Shown here: positions 7,621 through 15,166 of the stretch, piece after piece
Numbering within the stretch: the first letter of the stretch is position 1
Layout of the letters: the number at the start of each line of letters is the position of its first letter
Assembly: GCA_965117035.1 (NCBI GenBank)
Contig: OZ220748.1
Location: forward strand, 3,100,001 to 3,164,000
Length of the DNA: 64,000 nt
Direction: 5' to 3'
Origin: CAZENU01 sp965117035
Lineage (GTDB): Bacteria > Chloroflexota > Dehalococcoidia > Lucifugimonadales > CAZENU01
Translations under genes and position numbers: made by a program
Notes under the pieces: generated by a model
Database searches by the model: none
The model's input: only the letters and a program-made list of their open reading frames with translations
What the model was told of the DNA's origin: nothing

Positions 7621-8493
7621 ATGACCGACATTCCCCGCAGCGCCACCGGCCGCACCGCCCTCGACGTCGCCCGAGAGGCCGCGTCGCTCGCCGGCGAGAT
7701 CCTCCTCCGACGCTTCGACCAGGTCAAGCAGGTCGCCTTCAAAGGCCGCGGCAACGTCGTCACCGACGTCGACACCGAGGTAGAGGCCGCGCTGGCGGAC
7801 TTCCTCCACCGCGAGTACCCGGACATGGGCTTCCTCGGGGAGGAGACGGCCGGCTCCCGTGAGGACGACGGCTTCGCTCCCATCGTTCCCTCGCCCCATG
7901 CGGGAGAGGGTCAGGGTGAGGGGGCGTTCGTCTGGATCGTCGACCCGCTGGACGGCACCCGCAACTACGCGTCCGGCATCCCGTTCTACTCGCTCGTCGT
8001 CGCCCTCGCCCTCGACGGCGAGCCCATCGTCGGCGTCAACTACGACCCGACGCGCGGCGAGATGTTCGTAGCCGAAAAGGGCAGGGGGGCCTTCCTCAAC
8101 GGCGCCCGTCTCCAGGTGTCGACCCGGACGGCGCTGGAGGACTGCATCATCGGTCTCGACCTCAGCTACTCAGAGTACGGCGGCGCCAACGGCCTGGACG
8201 TCCTGCGCGAGATCTGGCCCGACATGCAGACGGCGCGCATCATGGGCTCGGCGGCCCTGGGGCTCTCATACGCCGCCGCGGGCCGGACCGACCTCTACTT
8301 CCACCACAGCCTCGAGCCGTGGGACCAGGCGGCGGGCCTGCTGCTCGTCCGCGAGGCCGGGGGAGTCGTCACCGACCGCACCTGCGCGCCGGCCGCGCTG
8401 CGCAGCGACGGGTTGATCGCCTCGAACGCGGCGCTCCACGCCGAGTTCATGCGCCGCACCGAGGGAATGGCCTGGCGCGAGCCGACGCGCTGA
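7621..8493 (+). CDS. Inositol monophosphatase family phosphatase with an in-frame repeat insertion
   Basis: The protein has 290 residues. Family motifs are all present: GEET (metal-binding Glu), WIVDPLDGTRNYASGIPFY (the DPxDGT metal site) and EPWDQAAGLLLVREAGG (the WDxAAG signature). Members hydrolyse inositol phosphates, fructose bisphosphate, PAP or related sugar phosphates with magnesium; which one applies here is open. Between the GEET and DPLDGT elements the family normally has a short acidic linker. Here residues 90-101 read PSPHAGEGQGEG and are encoded by a copy of the intergenic palindromic repeat (7888-7924). The insertion keeps the frame and sits on a loop, so the enzyme may still work. 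The gene follows the dehydratase and may share its role in sugar turnover. Confidence 0.88.
   Translation: MTDIPRSATGRTALDVAREAASLAGEILLRRFDQVKQVAFKGRGNVVTDVDTEVEAALADFLHREYPDMGFLGEETAGSREDDGFAPIVPSPHAGEGQGEGAFVWIVDPLDGTRNYASGIPFYSLVVALALDGEPIVGVNYDPTRGEMFVAEKGRGAFLNGARLQVSTRTALEDCIIGLDLSYSEYGGANGLDVLREIWPDMQTARIMGSAALGLSYAAAGRTDLYFHHSLEPWDQAAGLLLVREAGGVVTDRTCAPAALRSDGLIASNAALHAEFMRRTEGMAWREPTR
7888..7924 (+). repeat. REP-like palindromic element inside the coding sequence
   Basis: CCCTCGCCCCATGCGGGAGAGGG followed by a TCAGGGTGAGG unit (here given as two parts) matches the intergenic copies at 3829-3865, 7469-7530 and 29718-29812. It is a multiple of three within the gene and contributes 12 or more residues. 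Confidence 0.75.
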
Positions 8494-8548
8494 CCGTCCC
8501 GTCCGCGCCGCTTGCCGGCGTCATCGAAGGTCCGCGCAAATGAAAACA

Positions 8549-8565
8549 GCCCCGGAAACCGGGGC
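8549..8565 (-). terminator. Rho-independent terminator after rpsU
   Basis: On the minus strand, GCCCCGG-TTT-CCGGGGC is followed by TGTTTTC, starting 27 bases after the rpsU stop. On the plus strand the same hairpin lies 56 bases after the phosphatase gene and could serve both. Confidence 0.7.
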
Positions 8566-8591
8566 CGTACAGGATGGGGTGGGGTTGTCGA

Positions 8592-8786
8592 CTACCGGCG
8601 CTGTCGCTGGCGTCGGCGTATGCGGCGAAGGCTCCGCGCCTTGTCGAGACGCGCCTGCTCGCCCTTCGACCTGAAGAAGCGCCGGTTCCGCAGCTCGCGC
8701 AGGATGCCCGAACGCTGCATCGATGTCTGGAACCGCTTCAGTAGCTGCTCGCCGTCTTCGCCGTCTCTCAGGGCAACAAACGCCAA
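8592..8786 (-). CDS. rpsU: Small ribosomal subunit protein bS21
   Basis: A 64-residue basic protein, the usual length for bS21. The pattern LLKRFQTSMQRSGILRELRNRRFF is the family core (bS21 has kRFkr.v...Gil.ElrrR.yFekPs), and the Arg-rich tail RRIRRRQRQRR is typical. bS21 sits near the mRNA exit of the 30S subunit and helps initiation. The start must be TTG at 8786: AAGGGAG lies 7 bases upstream, and the only ATG further up (8843) would add 19 residues foreign to the family. An extended -10 (TGGTATACT) lies 72 bases upstream and a terminator follows, so it is a one-gene unit. Confidence 0.88.
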   Translation of the reverse strand: MAFVALRDGEDGEQLLKRFQTSMQRSGILRELRNRRFFRSKGEQARLDKARSLRRIRRRQRQRR

Positions 8787-8857
8787 GATCGCACTCCCTT
8801 GGCCGCCGGCGTCGCCAGGGCGAATCCGCCAATGGCCTTTCAAAGACGTCTGGCCCT

Positions 8858-8885
8858 AGTATACCACGATCCCACAACCCGCCAA
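8858..8885 (-). promoter_or_regulatory. Promoter of rpsU
   Basis: Read on the minus strand: TTGGCG (8885-8880), 16 bases, then TATACT (8863-8858) preceded by TGG, an extended -10. The rpsU start codon is 72 bases downstream. Confidence 0.6.
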
Positions 8886-8886
8886 C

Positions 8887-9317
8887 CTGCCTTGTTAGTG
8901 TTAACTCTAAACTGACCCAGTAACGTGTCGCCGGTCAGGGAAAGCCCGCCTAACTGTTCAGCGATCATGCCCGCTTCGGTGGTTGCGCATGGTATCAGGC
9001 GGTGGCGGCGCGAACCTAACCACAGTCCCACCATGTCGGGGCTGGTGGCTACCAGATACCTTCTGACTGTATTCCTACTCATACCCACCTCCCTGGCGGT
9101 GCCTCGTACTGACACACCCCTGTCCCTAGCGTCGTGGACTGTGTTCCACCAGGGGCCCGCTGACGTCGGTTGGGCTCGTGCCGTGGTCTTACCACGGCCT
9201 GGTGGACCCCATTGCCAGAGGGGTTCGTCTCACCGATCGATGTCGGCTTGTCGTTTCTCCGGTGGAGTATTGGCCCGAGTTCCTCTTGATGGGGCCATTC
9301 CCGACCGCTTCAACCGA
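8887..9317 (-). pseudogene. Decayed transposase remnant with helix-turn-helix
   Basis: No intact gene occupies this 431-base gap. On the minus strand around 9112-9053 the frame reads VRGTAREVGMSRNTVRRYL, a helix-turn-helix typical of IS21/IS481-type transposase N termini. Just upstream, in another frame, DARDRGVS would give a natural lead-in, which implies a frameshift. Downstream sequence is not recognisable as transposase. I take it as a remnant of an insertion sequence at the edge of the decayed island that runs to about 12100. The family is uncertain. Confidence 0.35.
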
Positions 9318-9728
9318 TCACCCTTCCAGCCAGTTCTCCACCGTTAGATCGGGAATGCGCTGGAAGTGCCGAACGTTGCCGGTGACCACCGTGAGGCCGC
9401 GGGTGAGCGCGATGGCCCCGATCCTGAGGTCCGCCTCACCGAGGGGCGTCCCGCGCCTTTCCAACTCCGCCCTCACCTCGCCGTAGCGGTGCGCCGCCGC
9501 AACATCGAAGGGAAGCACCGCCAGGTTCGGCAGAAGCACCCTGTCCAGCCGTTCCAGAAATAGGCTCGTGTACTCTGGCAGCCGATAGGCCCCATAGACC
9601 ATCTCTCCCAGGGTGATGCTGGACGTGAACTGGGCTTCTCGTGGCACCGAGGCGAGCTTAGCGACCAGCGCGGTGGAGGGTGTGCGCTTGGCGAGGTTGC
9701 TCAGGATGTCCGTGTCCAGGAGATACAT
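9318..9728 (-). CDS. PIN-domain ribonuclease toxin, VapC type
   Basis: The 136-residue protein has the PIN fold signature. MYLLDTDILSNL opens with the first catalytic Asp, SSITLGEMVYGA carries the conserved Glu, and PLGEADLRIGAIALTRGLTVVTGNVRHFQRI holds the later acidic residues and the TxNxxHF motif. VapC toxins are magnesium-dependent endoribonucleases that cleave specific tRNA or rRNA sites and are neutralised by a partner antitoxin. The ATG at 9728 overlaps the stop of the upstream antitoxin by one base (TAATG), so the two are translationally coupled. The toxin appears complete and has no disrupted catalytic residue, unlike the transposase debris on both sides. Confidence 0.9.
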   Translation of the reverse strand: MYLLDTDILSNLAKRTPSTALVAKLASVPREAQFTSSITLGEMVYGAYRLPEYTSLFLERLDRVLLPNLAVLPFDVAAAHRYGEVRAELERRGTPLGEADLRIGAIALTRGLTVVTGNVRHFQRIPDLTVENWLEG

Positions 9729-10030
9729 TAGAGGCCCAACTCCACCGGGCGTCCCAGCTCGTTGTCCCGCTCAGCGTATATCTCCTCCACGAGAGCCTCC
9801 ATGTCTTCATCGTCAGCTTCCCGCCATGCGCCTGCCAGGGCGAGAGCTCCTTGGGGTGTATCCGACGTCGGCTGGGCCTGCTCCAGGTACTCCAAGTCGG
9901 AAACCCTCACGAGTGCGACCCACGGCTTACTTCGGCGTTCGATGATGACATGCGGGCCGCCGAAGGCCACCTCAGACGCTATGGACGAAAGCTGGGCTTT
10001 CGCGTGCGCTACGCTCACTCTCTTCACCAT
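9728..10030 (-). CDS. Phd/YefM-type antitoxin paired with the PIN toxin
   Basis: A 100-residue protein. MVKRVSVAHAKAQLSSIASEV is the standard N-terminal Phd/YefM DNA-binding segment (v.eakanfs.ll..v), followed by the beta-strand pair VIIERRSKPWVALV. The acidic C terminus (ADDEDMEALVEEIYAERDNE) is the part expected to wrap the toxin. I chose the ATG at 10030 because GGAGG lies 7 bases upstream; an in-frame start at 10048 would place that ribosome site inside the coding region. Such antitoxins repress their own operon together with the toxin. The pairing of a Phd-class antitoxin with a PIN toxin is common. Confidence 0.87.
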   Translation of the reverse strand: MVKRVSVAHAKAQLSSIASEVAFGGPHVIIERRSKPWVALVRVSDLEYLEQAQPTSDTPQGALALAGAWREADDEDMEALVEEIYAERDNELGRPVELGL

Positions 10031-10072
10031 TGGTACACCTCCAATCACGTAGCCGGTTGATTATCCTGACCT

Positions 10073-10101
10073 ATTATAGCCCTGTTGAACCATAATGACC
10101 A
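10073..10101 (-). promoter_or_regulatory. Promoter of the toxin-antitoxin operon
   Basis: On the minus strand a perfect TATAAT (10078-10073) lies 42 bases before the antitoxin start. A weak -35, TGGTCA (10101-10096), is 17 bases upstream of it. Confidence 0.5.
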
Positions 10102-10499
10102 GTACATAGGCCGCATGTGCGGTGGGACGGGCGTAACTTGTAGCAGTCATCATGCCTGTCCGGGACCGCATCTGGCTTCCGCCTCTTGGTGGTCGTCCAC
10201 GTGTCGGTCTTCCTGGGCCGGTTGTTCTCGGACTCCATCTGCCCGTCAACGGCTGAGGGACTGAGCAGCAGAGTGGAGAGACGGCGCAGCCCTTCCTCGG
10301 CTTAGGGGGCGGGTTCGGAGATGACCCTGACCTCCCCGAACTCCGAGAAGTTCCCTTAGGGCGCCCGTTGCCCGTTCTGTCGTCCCTTGTCGTTCATCGC
10401 TCTCTTCGCCGGGCTCGCGCGAGCCCGCGTCGGGTTGTCGCTGTCGGTGTGTCTGCCGTCGAGTTTGGGGATCAGGAAGACGAGCGGTATCCCCTGGAA
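10102..10499. other. Gap without a convincing gene
   Basis: The only open frame of note is a 54-codon one on the minus strand (10074-10238, beginning MESENNRPRKT and containing CGLC near the end). It has no good ribosome site and overlaps the toxin-antitoxin promoter. From about 10250 the plus strand may be the decayed 5' end of the IS1182-like transposase that follows. I see no RNA gene or repeat here. Confidence 0.4.
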
Positions 10500-11760
10500 G
10501 GGACTACATGGGCGTAGCTGTCTCAAGAGTTCATGACCAACGTCCGCTCCTGCCGCAGGCTCGAGGAGGCTTGCCGCGACCAGTTGCCCTGCCTGCGGCT
10601 GACCGGCTGGCAGCACCCCGACCACAACACCCCCTGGCGCTTCTACCAGAGGCACCGGCGCTGCATGCGCACGCTGTTCCGGCGCACCGTCAGGACGGCG
10701 GTGACACTGGAACTGGTGGACCTAGCGGTGCAGGGGGTGGACGGCACGAAAGTGCACGCCAGCGTCGCGCACACCCGCAGCATTAACGCTGAACAGTTGA
10801 ACGCGCTGCTGGAGCGCACGGAGCGGACTATCGCCGAACTGGAAGCCCAGAACGAAGCGGGCGACGATCCGGCCCCCGCGCGCCTACCGGAGCGGCTGAC
10901 CGACCACGAGACGCTCAGGCGGCTCGCAGGCGAGGCAGGCGTTGGACGAGCTGGCCGTCCGCAAGCGCAACAAGAATCGCATCAACCTCACGGACCCGGA
11001 CGCGCGGGCGCTCAAGGTGCGCCAGGGCGCAATCGCCGGCTACAACACCCATCCCATGGTCTCGCCGCTGGCGGGAGAGGAGGAGAACGGCATGATCGTC
11101 ACGGCGGTGGACAGCCCCGACAGCGTCAACGATGCGGGCAGCCTGACGACGATGCTGGAGCGGGTGGAGGCGGAGACCGGGCGTGCGGACGCCGTTCACG
11201 CTGGCGGACGCCGGGTACCATGCGGGGCCGCACCTGGCGGCCAGCGAGCAACGCGACCAGCGGGTCGAGATGCCCCCGACCGATGGCATCGGGTCGCCAA
11301 CCCCTTTCACAAGAACCGGTTCGTCTACGACGAGGCCACCAATAGCTATCGCTGTCCCAACGGCGAGCGGCTCTCCTTCGTCAGACCAGGGGTCAACAAG
11401 GGCGTACCCATACGGCTCTACCTGCCCGCCTCCGCGTCGGTCTGCACGGGTTGTCCCCGCCTCGGCGTATGCACACCCAACGCGTTCACCCCAAGCCACC
11501 TACAGATCAGGCCGCACGAGCCCTCGGTGCGCCGCCATCGACTCTGGATGGAGACGGAAGAGGCGCAGCAGGCGTACCGCCGCCGGGCTCCGCTGATCGA
11601 GCCGCTGTTCGGCATCCTCAAGACCCAGATGGGGGCGTGGCGGTTCACGTTTCGCGGGCTGAGGGAGGTCGAAGCCGAGTGGACGTTGCTGGCCACGGCG
11701 TTCAACCTGCGCACGCTCTGGCGGCTTTGGCGTGTCATTGTCAACAACCAGGAACTATGA
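10500..11760 (+). pseudogene. IS1182-family transposase, multiply frameshifted
   Basis: Segments in three frames together spell an IS1182-type DDE transposase. Frame of 10533: RSCRRLEEACRDQLPCLRLTG, HPDHNT, WRFYQRHRR, VQGVDGTKV. Frame of 10942: AVRKRNKNRINLTDPDARALKV, GYNTHPMV, AVDSPDSVND. Frame of 11183: RTPFTLADAGYHAG with the catalytic Asp. Then back to the frame of 10942: PFHKNRFVYDEATNSYRCPNG, CTGCPRLGVCT, LIEPLFGILKTQMG with the catalytic Glu, and FNLRTLWRL. At least three frame changes are needed, plus an upstream stop at 10515, so the gene is dead. I cannot define terminal inverted repeats, although an AGGAACTAT unit is repeated just after the end (about 11750 and 11784). Confidence 0.8.
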
Positions 11761-12117
11761 GCCAGTAGGAAGCGGAATACTCAGGAACTATAGGCCACTT
11801 ACTCAGGAGGGCTGACCACCCTGGGCGCCGGATTGGCGACCATTGCCGCAACTTGGAAGCAAGGAGCGGCGATGGCGTACAGGTAGGTGTCGAGAGTGGA
11901 GATAGCAGAAGTGGTGTCCGAAGGGGCCCACCGTTCTGTGCAAACGAGCCAAGCCTGATGCACAAACCGGCGGTCCAAGCCCCGGAAGGACCTTCAGAGC
12001 CACGCCATGGATGCCATCGGAGGGCGCCAAGTGCCCGCAGATATTCTCCCCATCAATGGGGGCCCCTGGTGTCCCGGCGGCATGCACAACGCATTGAGGA
12101 GAGACCGGTAGAGGGTA
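11761..12117. other. Gap between the dead transposase and the exporter operon
   Basis: The gap is 357 bases. Apart from the repeated AGGAACTAT unit at its left end, I see no gene, RNA or terminator I can defend. A 116-codon plus-strand frame from 11853 has codon use and composition like non-coding sequence and runs into the exporter operon antisense. Confidence 0.4.
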
Positions 12118-13041
12118 TTAGGGACCACCATCAGCGCCGCTCCCACGCCCTTCGCTGCCACCACCGCCGAAGCCCGGTATGTTCTCCATTCCCTCCGGTG
12201 TGACGACGACCGAGCGGGCGCCTATCTTGCCGCCCTCGTCTGAGAGACCGAACACCCTGACCTGCATCCCTTCTTCAAGATCGGTAATGGTACCCGCACT
12301 GGTCTGGACAATGACCGTTTCTTCGTCGATCGCAATAGGTAGCGGACCTTGTTGAGTCTCAAGTGTGAATTGGCCGTCGCCGATGTCCTTGATCGTGCCA
12401 GACAGCGATAGCCTTACTCCTTGACCGCCCTGACCTCCTCTAGCACCGCCGAATCGACCCTGCCCTTCGGTGAGGACGGTTATCACTCGCGCCACGGTGG
12501 TCCCTCCAACGCGCTCGCTGACGACCACGACCTGGAGACCGTCGGTCAGCGCTGACAAGTCGAGCACCGACGTAATCCGGATGGTGGTGTCTTCCCCCAA
12601 AGTGGCCGAGACCGAGGCGAGCCCGGTCGCGATGGTGATGGTGTTGTCGCTGACACCTTCGATGGTACCGGCGACCTGGCTGCCACCTGCTCCCCCAAAC
12701 CTGCCGCCGGCCTGACCCGCGCCGAATTGGGCCTGGAGCCGTTGTCTCGCCTGCTGCATCTCTTCCGCACTCAGCTCGCCGCTTCGCATTCGGTCCCTCA
12801 ACTGCTGCAGCTCCTCTTGAGTCATCGGTGCGACTTCGGATGTCAGGCTCTCGGTCTCGTCTTGGTTCGCCTGCGTTTCGCTCGGGGGTGTGGCCTGAGA
12901 CCGCGACGGCGTTGGGAACTGCGACAGGTCCGCCATCCGCCCGGCCACATCTGCGCCTCCGCTTTCCTTGTCCGCTGATCCGCAGGCAACGGCGACTGCG
13001 AGGACAAGTGCCCCTGCCAATGCAATTCGCGCTCTACTCAT
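12118..13041 (-). CDS. Lipoprotein with two DUF5666-like beta domains
   Basis: The predicted lipoprotein has 307 residues: a signal peptide ending in the lipobox AVAC (MSRARIALAGALVLAVAVAC), then a low-complexity Ser/Thr/Gln linker. A short helical segment (MTQEELQQLRDRMRSGELSAEE) is followed by Gly-rich spacers and two related OB-like beta domains, VAGTIEGVSDNTITI and LSGTIKDIGDGQFTLET. Each ends with ..DLSALTDGLQVVVV or ITDLEEGMQVRVFG, the DUF5666 pattern. The tail is Gly-rich. It is the last gene of the four-gene exporter operon on this strand, 78 bases after the permease stop. It may be an outer-face partner or substrate of the exporter, but no function is established. The start at 13041 is chosen for the signal peptide. 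Confidence 0.75.
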   Translation of the reverse strand: MSRARIALAGALVLAVAVACGSADKESGGADVAGRMADLSQFPTPSRSQATPPSETQANQDETESLTSEVAPMTQEELQQLRDRMRSGELSAEEMQQARQRLQAQFGAGQAGGRFGGAGGSQVAGTIEGVSDNTITIATGLASVSATLGEDTTIRITSVLDLSALTDGLQVVVVSERVGGTTVARVITVLTEGQGRFGGARGGQGGQGVRLSLSGTIKDIGDGQFTLETQQGPLPIAIDEETVIVQTSAGTITDLEEGMQVRVFGLSDEGGKIGARSVVVTPEGMENIPGFGGGGSEGRGSGADGGP

Positions 13042-13119
13042 TTCGTTCTCTCTTTCCCTGTAGGCTCTTGCCACGATGGGCGGTGCGCGAGGCTATTCTC
13101 GATTCGATCAGAACCGGTG

Positions 13120-14328
13120 TTACTCATACCGGAGGGCATCTATCGGGTGTAGTCTTGACGCTCGAACGGCGGGGTAGATGCCGAAGAACAGGCCAATGCC
13201 TGCCGACACGACCAGCGCCAGTAGCGCGAATTCGCCGCTGAAGTCGGTGGTGAAGGTCTGGTTTCCCAGGGTCTGGCCGTCGATGACGTTGGTTGCCCAG
13301 AATCCCAAACCTGCGCCGAGGAGCCCCCCACCAATGCTCAGAGCCGTAGCTTCGGCGACAAACTGGAAGAGGATGTCCCGTCGCCTAGCTCCCATGGCCT
13401 TGCGGATGCCGATCTCCCGCGTTCGCTCCGTCACGGACACCAGCATGATGTTCATGATCCCGATGCCGCCGACGAGCAGGGATATCCCCGCGACAACGCC
13501 CAGGAAGACAACCAGCGTATTTGTGGTCTCTTCCAACGTTTCGATGGTGCTCTGCTGGCTGATGACGGTGAAGTCGTCCTCTTCGGTGATGCGGTGACGC
13601 AGACGGAGCACTCCGCTCGTCTCATCGATGCTCCGGTCGATGTCCTCTAGGTCCTGGACATGCACGTTGATAAGGCTGACTGCAACGTCGCCAGTCGCTG
13701 TGCGCTCATTGCTGAGTCGGTAGTAGGCGGTGGTGATTGGGACCAGCACCTGGGTGTCAAAGGTGCCAAATCCGCCTCCGCCCTGGCTCTCCAAGAGTCC
13801 GATCACTCGGAACCTTCGTCCGTTCAGCCGAACGTACCCACCCACCGGATCACGGTTCTGGAACAACTGCTCAGCCACGTCGGACCCGAGCACGATCACC
13901 TCGTCCCGGCTGTCTACGTGCGCGAACTTGATGAACATCCCGCTCGCAAGATCGAGATTCCGGGCTGTCAGGTACTCTGGAGTCACACCGACGACCTGAG
14001 CAGTGGTGTTCTCTCGCCCCGCGGCCAGCGTCGCGGAGGAGCGGATCTCCGGCGCAGCTGCAAGAACCGTCGGCGCGTATACGGGATCGACTAGCGCGTT
14101 GGCGTCGCCCAGCGTGAGCTGTCCATCTGCCGCCGATTGCACGAACAGGAGGTTAGTTCCCAGGTCCTGGATGATCCCGGTGATCCGTTCCGTAGCGCCG
14201 CGCCCGATCGACATGAGCGTGATGACCGCCGTCACGCCGATGACGATTCCCAACAATGCGAGCCCGGCTCTGAGCTTGTTGGCCCCGAGCGAGTGAATCG
14301 CGGTCTTTAGTGTCTGAATCAATGACAT
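13120..14328 (-). CDS. MacB-type ABC transporter permease (MacB_PCD plus FtsX)
   Basis: A 402-residue membrane protein with the MacB architecture. There is one N-terminal TM helix (AGLALLGIVIGVTAVITLMSIGRG), then a large extracytoplasmic MacB_PCD domain (VVGVTPEYL, ARNLDLASGMFI, VIVLGSDVAEQLF). Three C-terminal FtsX TM helices follow, with SLLVGGIGIMNIMLVSVTERTREIGIRKAMGA as the coupling region, here cited in overlapping parts. Such permeases do not carry substrate through the membrane but use ATP to move a periplasmic or extracellular adaptor. The start at 14328 (MSLIQTLKTAIHSL) fits the family; upstream in-frame codons are not membrane-like. It lies 37 bases after the ATPase stop, in one operon with it and the giant adaptor. 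Confidence 0.9.
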   Translation of the reverse strand: MSLIQTLKTAIHSLGANKLRAGLALLGIVIGVTAVITLMSIGRGATERITGIIQDLGTNLLFVQSAADGQLTLGDANALVDPVYAPTVLAAAPEIRSSATLAAGRENTTAQVVGVTPEYLTARNLDLASGMFIKFAHVDSRDEVIVLGSDVAEQLFQNRDPVGGYVRLNGRRFRVIGLLESQGGGGFGTFDTQVLVPITTAYYRLSNERTATGDVAVSLINVHVQDLEDIDRSIDETSGVLRLRHRITEEDDFTVISQQSTIETLEETTNTLVVFLGVVAGISLLVGGIGIMNIMLVSVTERTREIGIRKAMGARRRDILFQFVAEATALSIGGGLLGAGLGFWATNVIDGQTLGNQTFTTDFSGEFALLALVVSAGIGLFFGIYPAVRASRLHPIDALRYE

Positions 14329-14365
14329 GATGGGGCTCGTATTCTGCTGAGCGTATCCTCTGAGA

Positions 14366-15091
14366 TTATGCGGGATCAGGTTCGGGCACGAGTGTGGGTT
14401 CCTGATCGGTGTCGTCGAGTATCTTCCCGTCAAGCATCGTGACCACTCTGGCCGCATGGGCGGCGATGTCGCGTTCGTGCGTTACGATGATGACGGTGAT
14501 GCTCGACTGCCGGTTCAACTCTTGTATGGTCCACATGATCTCGCGGCTCGAAGCGGTGTCGAGGTTGCCTGTCGGCTCGTCGGCTAGGAGGATCGCTGGG
14601 TCCTTGACGAGCGCCCTCGCGATGCCGACCCGCTGCTGTTGACCGCCCGACAGCTCGACTGGTCTGTGGTGTACCCGGTCGGCGAGTCCAACATGCGCCA
14701 GGGCCTCGAGCGACCGCTCCCTGCGCCCGTGCCCGTTCCCGTAGAGCAGGGGCAGTTCTACGTTGGTCAGGGCCGAGAGCCTCGGTAGGAGATTGTACGT
14801 CTGGAAGACGAACCCGACTTTGCGGTTCCGTATCCCGGCGAGACGATCGTCGTTGAGCTTGCCGACGTCTTCGCCATCGAGGAGGTACCTGCCCGAGGTG
14901 GGGACGTCCAGGCAGCCGATGATGTTCATCATGGTCGATTTACCGGAGCCAGACGGCCCCATTATCGCGGTCAGCTCGCCTCTCCGGATCGTCAGGGAGA
15001 CCCCTGCCAGCGCATTCACCTTGATCTCGCCCATATCGTAGACTTTCGTGACATCGTGGAGCTCAATTACGTTGTTTTGGTTCTCGGTCAT
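14366..15091 (-). CDS. ABC transporter ATPase, MacB/LolD type
   Basis: A 241-residue ATPase with all motifs intact: Walker A GPSGSGKST, Q-loop VFQTYNLLP, signature LSGGQQQR, Walker B ILLADEPTGNLD and H-loop VTHE. The run MGEIKVNALAGVSLTIRRGE and the TGNLDT D-loop are characteristic of the MacB/LolD/FtsE subgroup. It energises the FtsX-type permease encoded next. I start it at the ATG at 15091, which has AGGG 8 bases upstream; a TTG at 15109 is also open. The gene follows the giant membrane fusion protein gene by 75 bases. Confidence 0.92.
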   Translation of the reverse strand: MTENQNNVIELHDVTKVYDMGEIKVNALAGVSLTIRRGELTAIMGPSGSGKSTMMNIIGCLDVPTSGRYLLDGEDVGKLNDDRLAGIRNRKVGFVFQTYNLLPRLSALTNVELPLLYGNGHGRRERSLEALAHVGLADRVHHRPVELSGGQQQRVGIARALVKDPAILLADEPTGNLDTASSREIMWTIQELNRQSSITVIIVTHERDIAAHAARVVTMLDGKILDDTDQEPTLVPEPDPA

Positions 15092-15166
15092 TGGTTGTAC
15101 CCTACTCAACTGGAAGTGTTCCGGCAGATTCAGTCTTGATCCCCTTTCCTGTCGAGGACGGAGGCA

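Noticed and set aside
8930..9115. 91-codon ORF with HTH as a functional regulator
   Set aside because: After the helix-turn-helix the sequence has no domain character and the upstream part is out of frame, so it is more likely transposase debris.
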